Source: Agapanthus africanus
Taxonomy: Eukaryota > Streptophyta > Magnoliopsida > Asparagales > Amaryllidaceae
Assembly: GCA_030015575.1 (NCBI GenBank)
Contig: JASDDO010000001.1
Location: forward strand, 136,481,988 to 136,545,987
Direction: 5' to 3'
Length of the DNA stretch: 64,000 nucleotides
Shown here: one piece after another, positions 10,122-22,296 of the stretch
How positions within the stretch are numbered: position 1 is the first letter of the stretch
Layout: each line of letters opens with the position of its first letter
Notes under the pieces: generated by a model
The model's database searches: none
What the model was told of the DNA's origin: nothing
What the model saw: only the letters and a program-made list of their open reading frames with translations
Translations under genes and position numbers: made by a program

Positions 10122-10655
10122 ATAACATGTATCCATTTTTATTCTTTTAATGATTCGTCTTGAACTCAATTGAATTCATGAATAAAAGATACACATTTTT
10201 TGTTCTACTTTTGCTTTCTTATCTTTGCTGTGTTGTTGGTATGTTACTCTGGCAAGTGTGGCCTGTAGATAGTGAAGAACATTTCATCTTAGCCTCCTTG
10301 TAGGGTAGCGATGGCTTAGGAAGCAGGTTCAGGTCTGCTACCTAAGACTTTTCAACTTTATGAGCCGTAAGGGTCTCATAAAGACTTTTCTCCCTACGAG
10401 TCGAGAGGATCTTGTAGGTGTATTTTCTCCTTAGGAATCGTGAGGATTCCTAAGTGTGTTTTCTCTTGAGAGTCGTAACGATCTCACAAGAGAATTTTCC
10501 CGCTTACAAGTGGAGAGGACTCGTAAGTGGTTGTTTCCCTCTTTGTCGAAATTCGACTTTGGAGAGTGTGGTCCGTGAATAGTATGCAAGAGTCCATTTT
10601 GGACCGACTTGCAGGGCTCCAGTGCTTAGGAAACAGGTCCGTGAATTGTGTTGCT
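10122..10655. repeat. Tat 3' region with long-stem hairpin repeats, interrupted at 10655
   Basis: From about 10358 to 10528 successive units of about 36 bp each form a hairpin: 10360-10380, 10393-10418 (CCTACGAG/CTTGTAGG), 10430-10454 (CTTAGGAATC/GATTCCTAAG, 10-bp perfect arms), 10465-10490 and 10503-10527. They are separated by TTTTCTCC-type linkers. The same units continue at 22791-22855, so the Athila composite landed inside this array. The rest of the stretch is non-coding. Confidence 0.75.
10181..10186 (+). terminator. Candidate polyadenylation signal of the PMD gene
   Basis: AATAAA lies 60 bases after the last in-frame stop (10119-10121), followed by a T-rich stretch. Its position and sequence fit a plant poly(A) signal. 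This is inference from motif and place only. Confidence 0.4.
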
Positions 10656-12592
10656 TGATTGTTATAAAATTCAAGGATGTGCTTATCAAATCAAATAGTC
10701 CCCGGCAACGGCGCCATTTGATTTGATTTGTTTTCCGTTGTGTATGTAGAAAATAGAATAGAAATCACAACCAAAAATATTTTGACCGCAATCAATAACG
10801 GTGTCGAATGTAGAGCGTTAGTAAGTGCGGATCGTCCACAGGGAAAGTGTAATCGTTCGTCTTTCGAATTAGATGAATTGAAACTTTAAAGAAAAGAAAA
10901 CAAACAATTCATGATTTATATTTGAAGTTCAAGAATTAGAAAATATAGATCTAATAACAAGAAAAAGATAGAATCAAGAATTGATAGTTTGATGAATTTT
11001 CCAAACCAAATATCAAGAATCGAAATAAGGCTCGTAGGAATCGATCGAATCTATATATGTGATGCAATCTTACAATGACGTATTCTTATCCTTCGATGAA
11101 TTGATACTAGATCGATGATGATCGATCGAGAATTAGGGATTTCTTATGAAACTAGGGTTTCATCTTATCCCTTGTTCTTTCGTCGATCTCATTCACATTC
11201 TAGCCTCTAGTAAATTCAAGAAACGATTGTAGATCCCTAATTTCGAGCGATCACAATCACGAAAGTATCGCTACGAAACTAGGTCATCGATTCTTGAACT
11301 TGCTAGGGTTTACAAAACTCGTAGGACTCAAGAATCGTTTAAAGATTTGTTACATCATCACTCTATTGATCGTCTCGACTCCTTAACGAGCGGAGTTTTA
11401 CTCAAACATCACAACAAGAACTACAATCATAAATTGAGATCGAATCATGATGCAAGAATTTAAAAGAAAGCAAGATTAAAGAATTTCACCTTTTATTTAT
11501 ATCAACAATTTCATTACATTCGCTGAAGAACTACAAGAGGAAGAACTCGATCGTCGATTTGGCTTCGCTCGTCTCCGTGGGTCGCGGATCGGCTTGGATC
11601 ACTTGCCCGATTGAAGATCGGCTCGGCTCCTAAAAGGTTGAAGGCTTCTTGCTTGATTGGTACTCAAGATCTTGAATTTGGAATGGAATTGGGGTTAGGG
11701 TTTCGCACAAGCCTTGTCACTAGACTTGTGGAAGAAGATGAAGAAGACTAAAGATTATTGAACTAATGATGAACTAATGAACCCCTCAACCCTTAGATCT
11801 AGGTTCCTATTTATAGCCATCAAAACCCTAGATCTAGGATTTGAATTTTAAGTTTCCCTCCAAAAATTTATTGGATGAAATTTGAATTTCCCTCCAAAAG
11901 TTTGTTGGATGAAATTTGAATTTCCCTCCAAAAGTTAGTTAGAGAAGAAGCTTCTAGATGTGATTAGTTAGGAGGGGGCTTCTAGAAGAGGTTAGTTAGG
12001 AGCTTAATTAGGATTAGCTTTGCTTAATGATCTTTGCTGATCTGGCAGAAGACTCTGGAGAATTCTGGAATTTGACGTGTCAAAATGAGGTGTAGGCCTT
12101 GAGAAAGGAATTATGCCCAAAAATTGCAATGCTGACGTGGCAGAAGCGCCGCGGAACCGCGGCGCAAGCCGGCTCCCGCCGCGGTTCCGCGGCGCTTTTG
12201 AAAAGTTAGGGCTCGGGCTCTCTGGTGCTTGTTGGGCTTCAGTTGTGGGCCTTTCTTTGATATGTTTAATTGTATTTCTCCCTTTGGATTGCTACCAGAT
12301 CTCAAAACTTGGAGTTGGTGTAATGTTTGATCAGCAAAATAACAATTTTGGCTTTTCTTCCGGATTTTCCTGCACAATTTCTCAAGACAAGTGTTGCGCA
12401 ATATAGAGATGATGCGATGCCATGAAATGCAGTCAATTTCCTTTATAGTGCCGGTTTTAGAGTCTAACACATGCAATCTGATATTTTACGACTGATTTGC
12501 TAATATGTGAAATATGAATACCGAACACTTCTAAATAAGTGAAAATGATAGGAAAATTGCCGTATTAAAAATACATTATTTTCGACTGATCA
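10656..12592 (-). repeat. LTR1 (3' LTR) of the Athila-derived composite
   Basis: It starts TGATTGTTATAAAATTC and ends GACTGATCA. It is nearly identical to 18057-19959. A roughly 30-bp motif around CCCTCCAAAA (11851-11940) is present three times here and twice in LTR2. An extra copy of the PBS complement lies at 10699-10716 inside the LTR, and a GC-rich palindrome at 12146-12198. A PPT complement (TACCCCCGAACTT) follows at about 12595. Confidence 0.92.
10699..10716 (-). other. PBS-like sequence (tRNA-Asp type) embedded in LTR1
   Basis: TCCCCGGCAACGGCGCCA is the exact complement of the Athila-type PBS and equals the 3' end of plant tRNA-Asp. It lies 43 bases inside the LTR end. The same embedded copy occurs in LTR2 at 18100-18117. 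Confidence 0.9.
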
Positions 12593-14036
12593 AATACCCC
12601 CGAACTTAATTTCGATCGTCTCGAGCGAATGTTTTATTAAAAAGAGAAGGTGAAAATAAAGAAAGAGAAAAACTAACTAGCACACTTTCGTAGGCAACAC
12701 GATTGCACTGAGCACGTGCAACAAGCCTTTAAACCTCTAGGTGTCCCTAGTAGGAAGAGTGTTGTCTCCTGAGGGTTTTCAGTGGATTGCACCCATAAAA
12801 TCCAATAATAAAAGGAAGATCATGAATATTACATTTAAAGACAAGAATTGTAAAAGAAAAACTTTGAAAATTAGGGTTTCCAACTAAGCTAACTTTTCGG
12901 TTGTCATGAGCCCTATCTTAATGGTCATGAAAAGATGTTAGAAATCACGTCCTCCCTCAATAAAACATCGTCTTATTTTTCATTCCTATCTTTCTTCCAA
13001 ACATCGATCATATAACCCTGCGTGTGTGTAAAGGACATCCCTACACCCGGAGAATTCAATTCAAGCTATCATACTCTTGCCCATCAGCCTCAGTACTTTT
13101 TAATTAATGAATATTTATATGAATTTGCTCACACACTTTCATGCGACCGTTAATACTTCTTGAGGTACTAACCGACCGATTACTCATGTGCTTGCTTATT
13201 TGGTGTATTTTCCTCGTCTTGCACCACCTCAGGCATAGCAGTGACTCCCAGACCAGTTGGCCTTAGGGAACTAGGTGAAGAAGCACCCTCGTTATATATT
13301 TTTTTATTACCCTCGGTGATAACAAAACCAGTGTTCATTTTTCTCACCACTTTATATATATATATTTTTATTCACTTTTTTTTTATTTCCTTCATACATC
13401 GGCTTTAAGACGAGCATTTCAAGGTATCCTCTACTATCCCAGGCTTTAAGACGTGTGTAAGTGCGAATAGCAGGGTATCAACGTTCAAAATGTTTGGCTT
13501 CCAGAATAGAAACTATTTTTCAGACTTATTTTTATCCTCAGATTAGTGACTTCCTTCATCTTACTAACCCTTGGGACAACGGCTCATAACTACTTATTAC
13601 TAGTTCGTATAAGAAAATTTCTAATTTTCTTAGTTTTCTTAAATTTTTCTAATCTCATGGATGTAATTTTTCACTATCTAAACTTTTATTATCTTATTTA
13701 TGTACAAAAAATATTTTTATCTTTTTGAAAATTTTTAAATTTTTATAGGTTCTCAAAAATAAAATGTTTTGTGCTTATGCAACTGATGATGCAAGTGATG
13801 CGAAAATAAGCACAAACCTCCCCCAAACTTGTTTTCAACGGTGTCCTCACTGTTGCCATCTGCTAAAGCTCAAAAACCTGTAAGCTTGGGAGGAATTTAT
13901 TAGTGGGGGCAAAATATATAAGTGAAGAACCTCCCCCAAATTTATTCTTGGCTCATCATTTTATAAAAATTTTCTTTTCAAGAGCTAGAAAATATACCCC
14001 CCCAAACTTAAGTTATGCAATGTTAATCTTTCAAAA
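12593..14036 (-). other. 3' non-coding region with several PPT-like tracts (internal copy 1)
   Basis: After the protease frame there is no coding sequence. The PPT next to LTR1 is at about 12594-12606. Further pyrimidine tracts on the plus strand (CCTCCCCCAAACTT near 13817, CCTCCCCCAAATT near 13930, ACCCCCCCAAACTT near 13996) look like additional PPTs. They are repeated in the second copy at about 21187, 21301 and 21367. Confidence 0.75.
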
Positions 14037-15116
14037 TCATATGAGGGGGTCAAAAATCAGTGGTCGATGCCAAGCTTTGCAAAGACCGAACGTTAACACC
14101 AACCATTCAAAAATTTTATCAATGCAGTGCTCTGGTTGGTGGAAGAAGAAGTGGGGAAAGGTTAAGTGGTGGAATAGAATGTGTGTGCGTCTCATTTTGG
14201 AGAGACGATGCAGTGATTGTGATGGATTGCTCGCATTCTTTTTACAGTTCAGAAGAAGGGGTGGAGATTCAATTTTAGTGATTGGGAGATGATTCATCTC
14301 AACACCCGTGTCATTCAAAAATGCGAGTTCATCAGCGAAGATCTCCTCAAAAGTTCCATCTATACCCCGATGAATAATATCATCACAAAGTGCGGGGTGA
14401 TCTTCAGACTCTAAAAGCAGTTCATAATCAGTGTTAGTTGTTGACCCGGAAATCTCGGTGGAAGAGTCCGTATTTGTATGATACATAGTTGGGTCAAACA
14501 ACAACGTATGAAAAGAGTCAAGATCAGTATAAAGAGGATCATCAAATTCGCTGCTGTCGACATCCATTAAGTCGATAGAACAGATCTGAGCAGTAGGTTC
14601 GGAGGGTACACTTCCCAACTTGTAAATGTTTAGTTCTATTGACCTATTCCCGAAAGATAGGGTCATAGAACCGTTATGACAGTTGATAATAGCATTGGAA
14701 GTGGCAAAAAAGGGGCGACCTAAAATCACCGGAATTTGATTCCGTGGGTTCGCTACAGGCTGTGTATCAATTACAATAAAATCTACCGGGAATATAAATT
14801 CTCCGATTTTTATTAACACATCCTCCAGTTCACCCCTAGGTTTGGTGATTGATCGGTCAGCTATCTGAAGAGTTATGCTCGAGGGCTTTAACACTCCGAT
14901 ACCTAGTTGCTCGTATACCGAGTAAGGAAGTAAGTTAACACTAGCGCCAAAGTCAAGTAACGCACGGTTGATGTGTTTCTCCCCAATAGAAATGGAAATA
15001 GTAGGACAACCAGGGTCCTTACGTTTCCGTGGTAATTGTTGGGGAAAAGCCGTGTCTACAGTACTTGACATGAAGATTTTTTTAGGCACTTGAGTCTTCC
15101 TCTTCCTAGTGCACAA
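14037..15116 (-). pseudogene. Athila-type retropepsin (protease) region, copy 1
   Basis: The 359-codon open frame encodes an aspartic protease of the Athila type: DPGCPTISISIGE, then ALLDFGASVNLLPYSVYEQL with the catalytic Asp at about residue 55, then VILGRPF. The usual D-S/T-G active site reads D-F-G, in line with other Athila proteins (often D-L-G), so it may not be a mutation. The frame is shifted relative to gag near 15056-15116, where the peptide PSYAKTLR should lead into LCTRKRK. This is probably a single-base indel. The frame ends in an acidic, disordered tail, and no RT follows. Confidence 0.85.
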
Positions 15117-17065
15117 GTTCTTAAGGTTTTTGCATAGGACGGAACTTGTTGGATAGCATCTAGGAGGGGGATGTTGATGTTAATTTCCTTAAACATGTTC
15201 ATAATCTTCTCCATATGTGGACTTGGTGTGTTAGCCCTTAACCGATTAGGATAAGGTGCTTTAGCAATAAGCGCTGGGTCCATCATAGGAGAAGGAAGTG
15301 TTTGTGGAATCGATCCCAAAATAGAAGTGGGGATCGTCCGTGGAGGGGTAAAAGAGGTGGGCTGAAGTGGCGAGCCTTTTGGGAAACGAAGAATAGGCTC
15401 TTGAGAAGGTGGTGGGGTAGAAGAACTGGAGTCAGAATTAGAAGGGTGTGTGTGAGGAAAGATCTCAGCTGGGGTGTTATTGATTGATTTTTCTGTATCA
15501 TCAAACTCTTCCCCAACGTGAGTGTCAAGCACTCTTCCAGATCTCAACGTGATTGCATCCACATGATGTGAATAGCCAGAATTAGGTAAAGGTTGAGCTG
15601 GAAGTTTCCCTTTCTCTCTTGCACGCATTTCGGCTTTTAGTTGTGCAATTTGTTCTTCCATCGATTTGATGTTCTCATTTTGAGAGATAATGATCTTCAT
15701 CACATTCTCGACGGAAGATTGCAAACTTGCCGTCCCTTGGATGGATTGTTTCATGAAAGTATCCAAGGTTTGTGCTAGTGCAGAGGTATTATCTGTACCG
15801 GTCAATTGCAAAGGACTAGATGGTGCAAAAGTGTTGACCGGATTTTGAAAGTTTTGTGCTTGAAAGGGGTGCTGACTTAATTGTGGTGGTTGCTGTTGTG
15901 GTGGAGGGACCCTTTGGAATTGATTCGGGTTTGGAACCGTGTTTTGAGATTGTGGTTAGTTCCATGCAAAATTAGGGTGATTCCTCCAACCCTAATCATA
16001 TGTGGAGGAGAATGGATCGTTTCTAGGTCTTTGAAATGCGGCATTGGTATGCTCATGACCTTGAAACGGACATTCTTCCGTCAAGTGAGACGGATCAGAA
16101 CAGCAGCCACATACAGTTTTGGAGAGTGATATTTGACTTAGGGTGGCGGCTAAAAATTTGTTTTCCATAGTCTCGAGTTTCTTGTGTATAGCTGCAATGT
16201 CAGCTCTAACTCCTATGGAAATATCATTGCCATCCCTAGACGATTGACTCACACCCTCCCACTGTAAAGATTTTTCAGCGAAATCTTCTAGAAAATTCCA
16301 GGCTTCCCCATCATCTTTAGTCATGAAGTTGCCTTGACACATGGATTCAAGGGTCTGTCTTGTGTAAGGAGTAATGCCCTCATAAATGATTCGGCATAAT
16401 TCCCATTTCGGGATGCCGTGATGTGGACATTGGACTAACAGATCCTTGAAACATTCAAGACATTTTGAAAATGTTTCATTTGGAAGCTGGGTGAATTGAT
16501 AGATTTCGCTGCGGACTCGAGCTGTCTTATGATGTGGGTAGAATTTCTTAAGGAATGCTTTGACAAATTCGTCCCAATTTGAAATGGAATGTGCGGTAGT
16601 GTTATATAGCCACTTCTCGGCTAAATCGCACAAAGTGAATGGGAGAAGACGTAGACGGAAAGTATCCACAGAAAGCTGTGAAGTACCCATCATTGCGCAT
16701 ACATTTTCAAATTTCGTGATAAACACGTATGCGTCTTCAGACTCGAGACCATGAAATTTTGGTAGAAGGTTGATGTATTGGGGTTTTATTTGAAAATTTT
16801 CCCCGTTGGCTGGTGGAATGGAAAGACAGGTGGAAAGGGGGCCTCGTGTAGGATAGCACCTCTCTTGGAGAGAGATGCGAGGTGGATTCTGCGCACCAAC
16901 GGACGGCGGTAGGGTAGTGGAAAAGAAGTTCGATGGAGACGGATCCATCGATGTGGGTGTGGTGGTGAGTAAAGAAAAGGTAAATGTAAAAATACCGACT
17001 TTTGGGTCGATCGGGGGACGCGGACAAACAGGCACTAGAAACCCGTTGTCCAGCCTATCTTGCAC
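15056..17065 (-). pseudogene. Athila-type gag with two in-frame stops
   Basis: One reading frame runs from ATG 17065 to 15056 (about 670 codons) and is broken only by stops near 15992 and 15957. The N-terminal half carries the plant retrotransposon gag core (INLLPKFHGLESEDAYVF, DLAEKWLYN, WDEFVKAFLKKFYP, LPNETFSKCLECFKDLLVQC), and a Cys/His cluster CGCCSDPSHLTEECP follows near residue 320. The C-terminal half contains a coiled-coil-like stretch (NENIKSMEEQIAQLKAEMRA) and a Pro/Ser-rich spacer before the protease. Gag forms the particle and binds the genomic RNA. The conserved frame implies only recent decay. Confidence 0.87.
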
Positions 17066-18036
17066 TAAAAAGGGTTAGTACAAGTGGCAGCGTGAATTTA
17101 TAATTAGGGGAAATGAAGTGAATGCGGTGTTTGTTTTGAAAAGATACGGATTTTTGAAAATATGATGCAACACAACAAATGCAACACACAAAAACCCTAG
17201 AATCTAGTGGTCACCTAGGTCCGGCTCTAGACCGCTCCTAACTGCCAAAAGATAAGTCGCAGGATAGAATCCTCCACTGCCTCTTTGTCCCCTTGTGGCC
17301 GGATAAGTGCCAGGTAAGTGGGAAGGTACTCCACTACGTAAGTAGTGGGCCTAATTAAAAACCACTAGCCTTAGACACACTCGCCTTAGACACCACAAGA
17401 AAACGCGGATAAGCAATGAATTACCTACGGCCTTCTCTTGTCCTAATTGAGCGTGACGGTCCTTAGAGTCATCTCTAGATTTCTTTTAATTAATGAGGGT
17501 AAATGCGGATGCAAGTTTGTGATTTTCGGGACTTAGGAAGGGTAATGAACTCCCCACCTAATTTTGATTTGGTCGTGCCCCTTAATTTCCATATTAATTA
17601 TGCAAATAACCAAGAATCAAAACACGCACAAATTTTAATTTGCTTTTTGCGCGCTGCGATTATTTGCAAAGAAACCTGCAAGAAATTGTTAATTGGAGCA
17701 GATAGAGGAGGAGATAAGAAAGTTAGAAGATACCTGAGAAATTTTGGTGTAATGATGACGTCAGAACGCGGCGGATCCGCCGCAAATGAGCGCTAATGCC
17801 GCAGAAGCGCGGTCCCTTGAAGCGATCACTGCACGGAAATTTTTGGTATTGTTTCTAATTGTCTCCTGAGCTCTCTGGAATATTCAAAAAAAATTTCCAC
17901 AGCTCCACAAATTCCAGAATTCATCGCAATCAAATCACAACAACACGTATTAGTGTTTGCGCGAATTTTGATCTAAAAATTTTAATGGAATAAATTTTTC
18001 AACTCAAATTTCAAAATACGAACAATTAGCGCACTA
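17066..18036 (-). other. Leader between PBS and gag of the Athila-derived element
   Basis: This is non-coding. It has a CGGCGGATCCGCCGC palindrome near 17769-17783 and an AT-rich stretch before the PBS. No ORF with a recognisable domain. Confidence 0.7.
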
Positions 18037-18054
18037 TCCCCGGCAACGGCGCCA
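18037..18054 (-). other. Primer-binding site, tRNA-Asp type
   Basis: TCCCCGGCAACGGCGCCA on the plus strand is the complement of the PBS and lies two bases before the LTR2 edge. It is the standard Athila-lineage PBS and fixes the minus orientation. Confidence 0.93.
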
Positions 18055-18056
18055 TT

Positions 18057-19959
18057 TGATTGTTATAAAATTCTAGGATGTGCTTATCAAATCAAATAGT
18101 CCCCGGCAACGGCGCCATTTGATTTGATTTGTTTTCCGTTGTGTATGTAGAAAATAGAATAGAAATCACAACCAAAAATATTTTGACCGCAATCAATAAC
18201 GGTGTCGAATGTAGCGCGTTAGTAAGTGCGGATCGTCCACAGGGAAAGTGTAATCGTTCGTCTTTCGAATTAGATGAATTGAAACTTTAAAGAAAAGAAA
18301 ACAAACAATTCATGATTTATATTTGAAGTTCAAGAATTAGAAAATATAGATCTAATAACAAGAAAAAGATAGAATCAAGAATTGATAGTTTGATAATTTT
18401 TCCAAACCAAATATCAAGAATTGAAATGAGGCTCGTAGGAATCGATCGAATCTATAGATGTGATGCAATCTTACAATGACGTATTCTTATCCTTCGATGA
18501 ATTGATACTAGATCGATGATGATCGATCGAGAATTAGGGATTTCTTATGAAACTAGGGTTTCATCTTATCCCTTGTTCTTTCGTCGATATCATTCACATT
18601 CTAGCCTCTAGTAAATTCAAGAAACGATTGTAGATCCCTAATTTCGAGCGATCACAATCAAGAAAGCATCGCTACGAAACTAGGTCATCGATTCTTGAAC
18701 TTGCTAGGGTTTACAAAACTCGTAGGACTCAAGAATCGTTTAAAGATTTGTTACATCATCATTCTATTGATCGTCTCGACTCCTTAACGAGCGGAGTTTT
18801 ACTCAAACATCACAACAAGAACTACAATCATAAATTGAGATCGAATCATGATGCAAGAATTTAAAAGAAAGCAAGATTAAAGAATTTCACCTTTTATTTA
18901 TATCAATAATTTCATTACATTCGCTCAAGAACTACAAGAGGAAGAACTCGATCGTCGATTTGGCTTCGCTCGTCTCCGTGGGTCGCGGATCGGCTTGGAT
19001 CACTTGCCCGATTGAAGATCGGCTCGGCTCCTAAAAGGTTGAAGGCTTCTTGCTTGATTGGTACTCAAGATCTTGAATTTGGAGTGGAATTGGGGTTAGG
19101 GTTTCGCACAAGCATTGTCACTAGACTTGTGGAAGAAGATGAAGAAGACTAAAGATTATTGAACTAATGATGAACTAATGAACCCCTCAACCCTTAGATC
19201 TAGGTTCCTATTTATAGCCATCAAAACCCTAGATCTAGGATTTGAATTTTAAGTTTCCCTCCAAAAGTTTGTTGGATGAAATTTGAATTTCCCTCCAAAA
19301 GTTAGTTAGAGGAGAAGCTTCTAGATGTGATTAGTTAGGAGGGAGCTTCTAGAAGAGGTTAGTTAGGAGCTTAATTAGGATTAGCTTTGCTTAATGATCT
19401 TTGCTGATCTGGCAGAAGACTCTGGAGAATTCTGGAATTTGACGTGTCAAAATGAGGTGTAGACCTTGAGAAAGGAATTATGCCCAAAAATTGCAATGCT
19501 GACGTGGCAGAAGCGCCGCGGAACGGCGGCGCAAGCCGGCTCCCGCCGCGGTTCCGCGGCGCTTTTGAAGAGTTGGGGCTCGGGCTCTCTGGTGCTTGTT
19601 GGGCTTCAGTTGTGGGCCTTTCTTTGATATGTTTAATTGTATTTCTCCCTTTGGATTGCTACCAGATCTCAAAACTTGGAGCTAGTGTAATGTTTGATCA
19701 GCAAAATGACAATTTTGGCTTTTCTTCCGGATTTTCCTGCACAATTTCTCAAGACAAGTGTTGCGCAATATAGAGATGATGCGATGCCATGAAATGCAGT
19801 CAATTTCCTTTATAGTGCCGGTTTTAGAGTCTAACACATGCAATCTGATATTTTACGACTGATTTGCTAATATGTGAAATATGAATACCGAACACTTCTA
19901 AATGAGTGAAAATGATAGGAAAATTGCCGTGTTAAAAATACATTATTTTCGACTGATCA
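18057..19959 (-). repeat. LTR2 of the composite
   Basis: It is near-identical to LTR1, with TG and CA ends. It serves as the 5' LTR of internal copy 1 and the 3' LTR of internal copy 2, whose PPT (TACCCCCAAACTT) follows at about 19962. It carries the embedded PBS copy at 18100-18117 and the GC palindrome at 19513-19565, with one mismatch in the first arm. Confidence 0.92.
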
Positions 19960-21408
19960 AATACCCCCAAACTTAATTTCGATCGTCTCGAGCGAATGTT
20001 TTATTAAAAAGAGAAGGAGAAAATAAAGAAAGAGAAAAACTAACTAGCACACTTTCGTAGGCAACACGATTGCACTGAGCACGTGCAACAAGCCTTTAAA
20101 CCTCTAGGTGTCCCTAGTAGGAGGAGTGTTGTCTCCTGAGGGTTTTCAGCGGATTGCACCCACAAAATCCAATAATAAAAGGAAGATCATGAATATTACA
20201 TTTAAAGACAAGAATTGTAAAAGAAAAACTTTGAAAATTAGCGTTTCCAACTAAGCTAGCTTTTCGGTTGTCATGAGCCCTATCTTAATGGTCATGAAAA
20301 GATGTTAGAAATCACGTCCTCCCTCAATAAAACATCGTCTTATTTTTCATTCCTATCTTTCTTCCAAACATCGATCATATAACCCTGCGTGTGTGTAAAG
20401 GACATCCTTACACCCGGAGAATTCAATTCAAGCTATCATACTCTTGCCCATCAGCCTCAGTACTTTTTAATTAATGAATATTTATATGAATTTGCTCACA
20501 CACTTTCATGCGACCGTTAATACTTCTTGAGGTACTAACCGACCGATTACTCATGTGCTTGCTTATTTGGTGTATTTTCCTCGTCTTGCACCACCTCAGG
20601 CATAGCAGTGACTCCCAGACCAGTTGGTCTTAGGGCACTAGGTGAAGAAGCACCCTCGCTATATATTTTTTTATTACCCTCGGTGATAACAAAACCAGTG
20701 TTCATTTTTCTCACCACTTTATATATATATATATTTTTATTCACTTTTTTTTTATTTCCTTCATACATCGGCTTTAAGACAAGAGCATTTCAAGGTATCC
20801 TCTACTATCCCAGGCTTTAAGACGTGTGTAAGTGCGAATAGCAGGGTATCAACGTTCAAAATGTTTGGCTTCCAGAATAGAAACTATTTTTCAGACTTAT
20901 TTTTATCCTCAGATTAGTGACTTCCTTCATCTTACTAACCCTTGGGACAACGGCTCATAACTACTTATTACTAGTTCGTATAAGAAAACTTCTAATTTTC
21001 TTAGTTTTCTTAAATTTTTCTAATCTCATGGATGTAATTTTTCACTATCTAAACTTTTATTATCTTATTTATGTACAAAAAATATTTTTATCTTTTTGAA
21101 AATTTTTAAATTTTTATAGGTTTTCAAAAATAAAATGTTTTTTGCTTATGCAACTGATGATGCAAGTGATGCGAAAATAAGCACAAACCTCCCCCAAACT
21201 TGTTTTCAATAGTGTCCTCACTGTTGCCATCTACTAAAGCTCAAAAACCTGTAAGCTTGGGAGGAATTTATTAGTGGGGGCAAAATATATAAGTGAAGAA
21301 CCTCCCCCAAACTTATTCTTGGCTCTTCATTTTATAAAAATTTTCTTTTCAAGAACCAGAAAATATACCCCCCCTAAACTTAAGTTATGCAATGTTAATC
21401 TTTCAAAA
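19960..21408 (-). other. 3' non-coding region of internal copy 2
   Basis: It is almost identical to 12593-14036, including the three extra PPT-like tracts. It has no coding content. Confidence 0.85.
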
Positions 21409-22296
21409 TCATATGAGGGGGTCAAAAATCAGTGGTCGATGCCAAGCTTTGCAAAGACCGAATGTTAACACCAACCATTCAAAAATTTTATCAATGCAGT
21501 GCTCTGGTTGGTGGAAGAAGAAGTGGGGAAAGGTTAAGTGGTGGAATAGAATGTGTGTGCGTCTCATTTTGGAGAGACGATGCAGTGATTGTGATGGATT
21601 GCTCGCATTCTTTTTACAGTTCAGAAGAAGGGGTGGAGATTCAATTTTAGTGATTGGGAGATGATTCATCTCAACACCCGTGTCATTCAAAAATGCGAGT
21701 TCATCAGCGAAGATCTCCTCAAAAGTTCCATCTATACCCCGATGAATAATATCATCACAAAGTGCGGGGTGATCTTCAGACTCTAAAAGCAGTTCATAAT
21801 CAGTGTTAGTTGTTGACCCGGAAATCTCGGTGGAAGAGTCCGTATGTGTATGATACATAGTTGGGTCAAACAACAACGTATGAAAAGAGTCAAGATCAGT
21901 ATAAAGAGGATCATCAAATTCGCTGCTGTCGACATCCATTAAGTCGACAGAACAGACCTGAGCAGTAGATTCGGAGGGTACACTTCCCAACTTGTAAATT
22001 TTTAGTTCTATTGACCTATTCCCGAAAGATAGGGTCATAGAACCGTTACGACAGTTGATAATAGCATTGGAAGTGGCCAAAAAGGGGCGACCTAAAATCA
22101 CCGGAATTTGATTCCGTGGGTTCGCTACAGGTTGTGTATCAATTACAATAAAATCTACCGGGAATATAAATTCTCCGATTTTTATTAACACATCCTCCAG
22201 TTCACCCCTAGATTTGGTGATTGATCGGTCAGCCATCTGGAGAGTTATGCTCGAGGGCTTTAACACTCCGATACCTAGTTGCTCGTATACCGAGTA
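21409..22296 (-). pseudogene. Truncated Athila-type protease, copy 2
   Basis: It matches the C-terminal part of the copy 1 protease from PYSVYEQLGIGVL onward but lacks the catalytic Asp region. The coding sequence is cut at 22296-22301 and fused to the middle of an LTR. Gag, leader and PBS of this copy are absent. Confidence 0.88.

Noticed and set aside
14060..14278. Plus-strand 72-codon frame, repeated at 21432-21650
   Set aside because: It is the shadow of the protease C-terminal coding region on the other strand and is repeated only because the element is.
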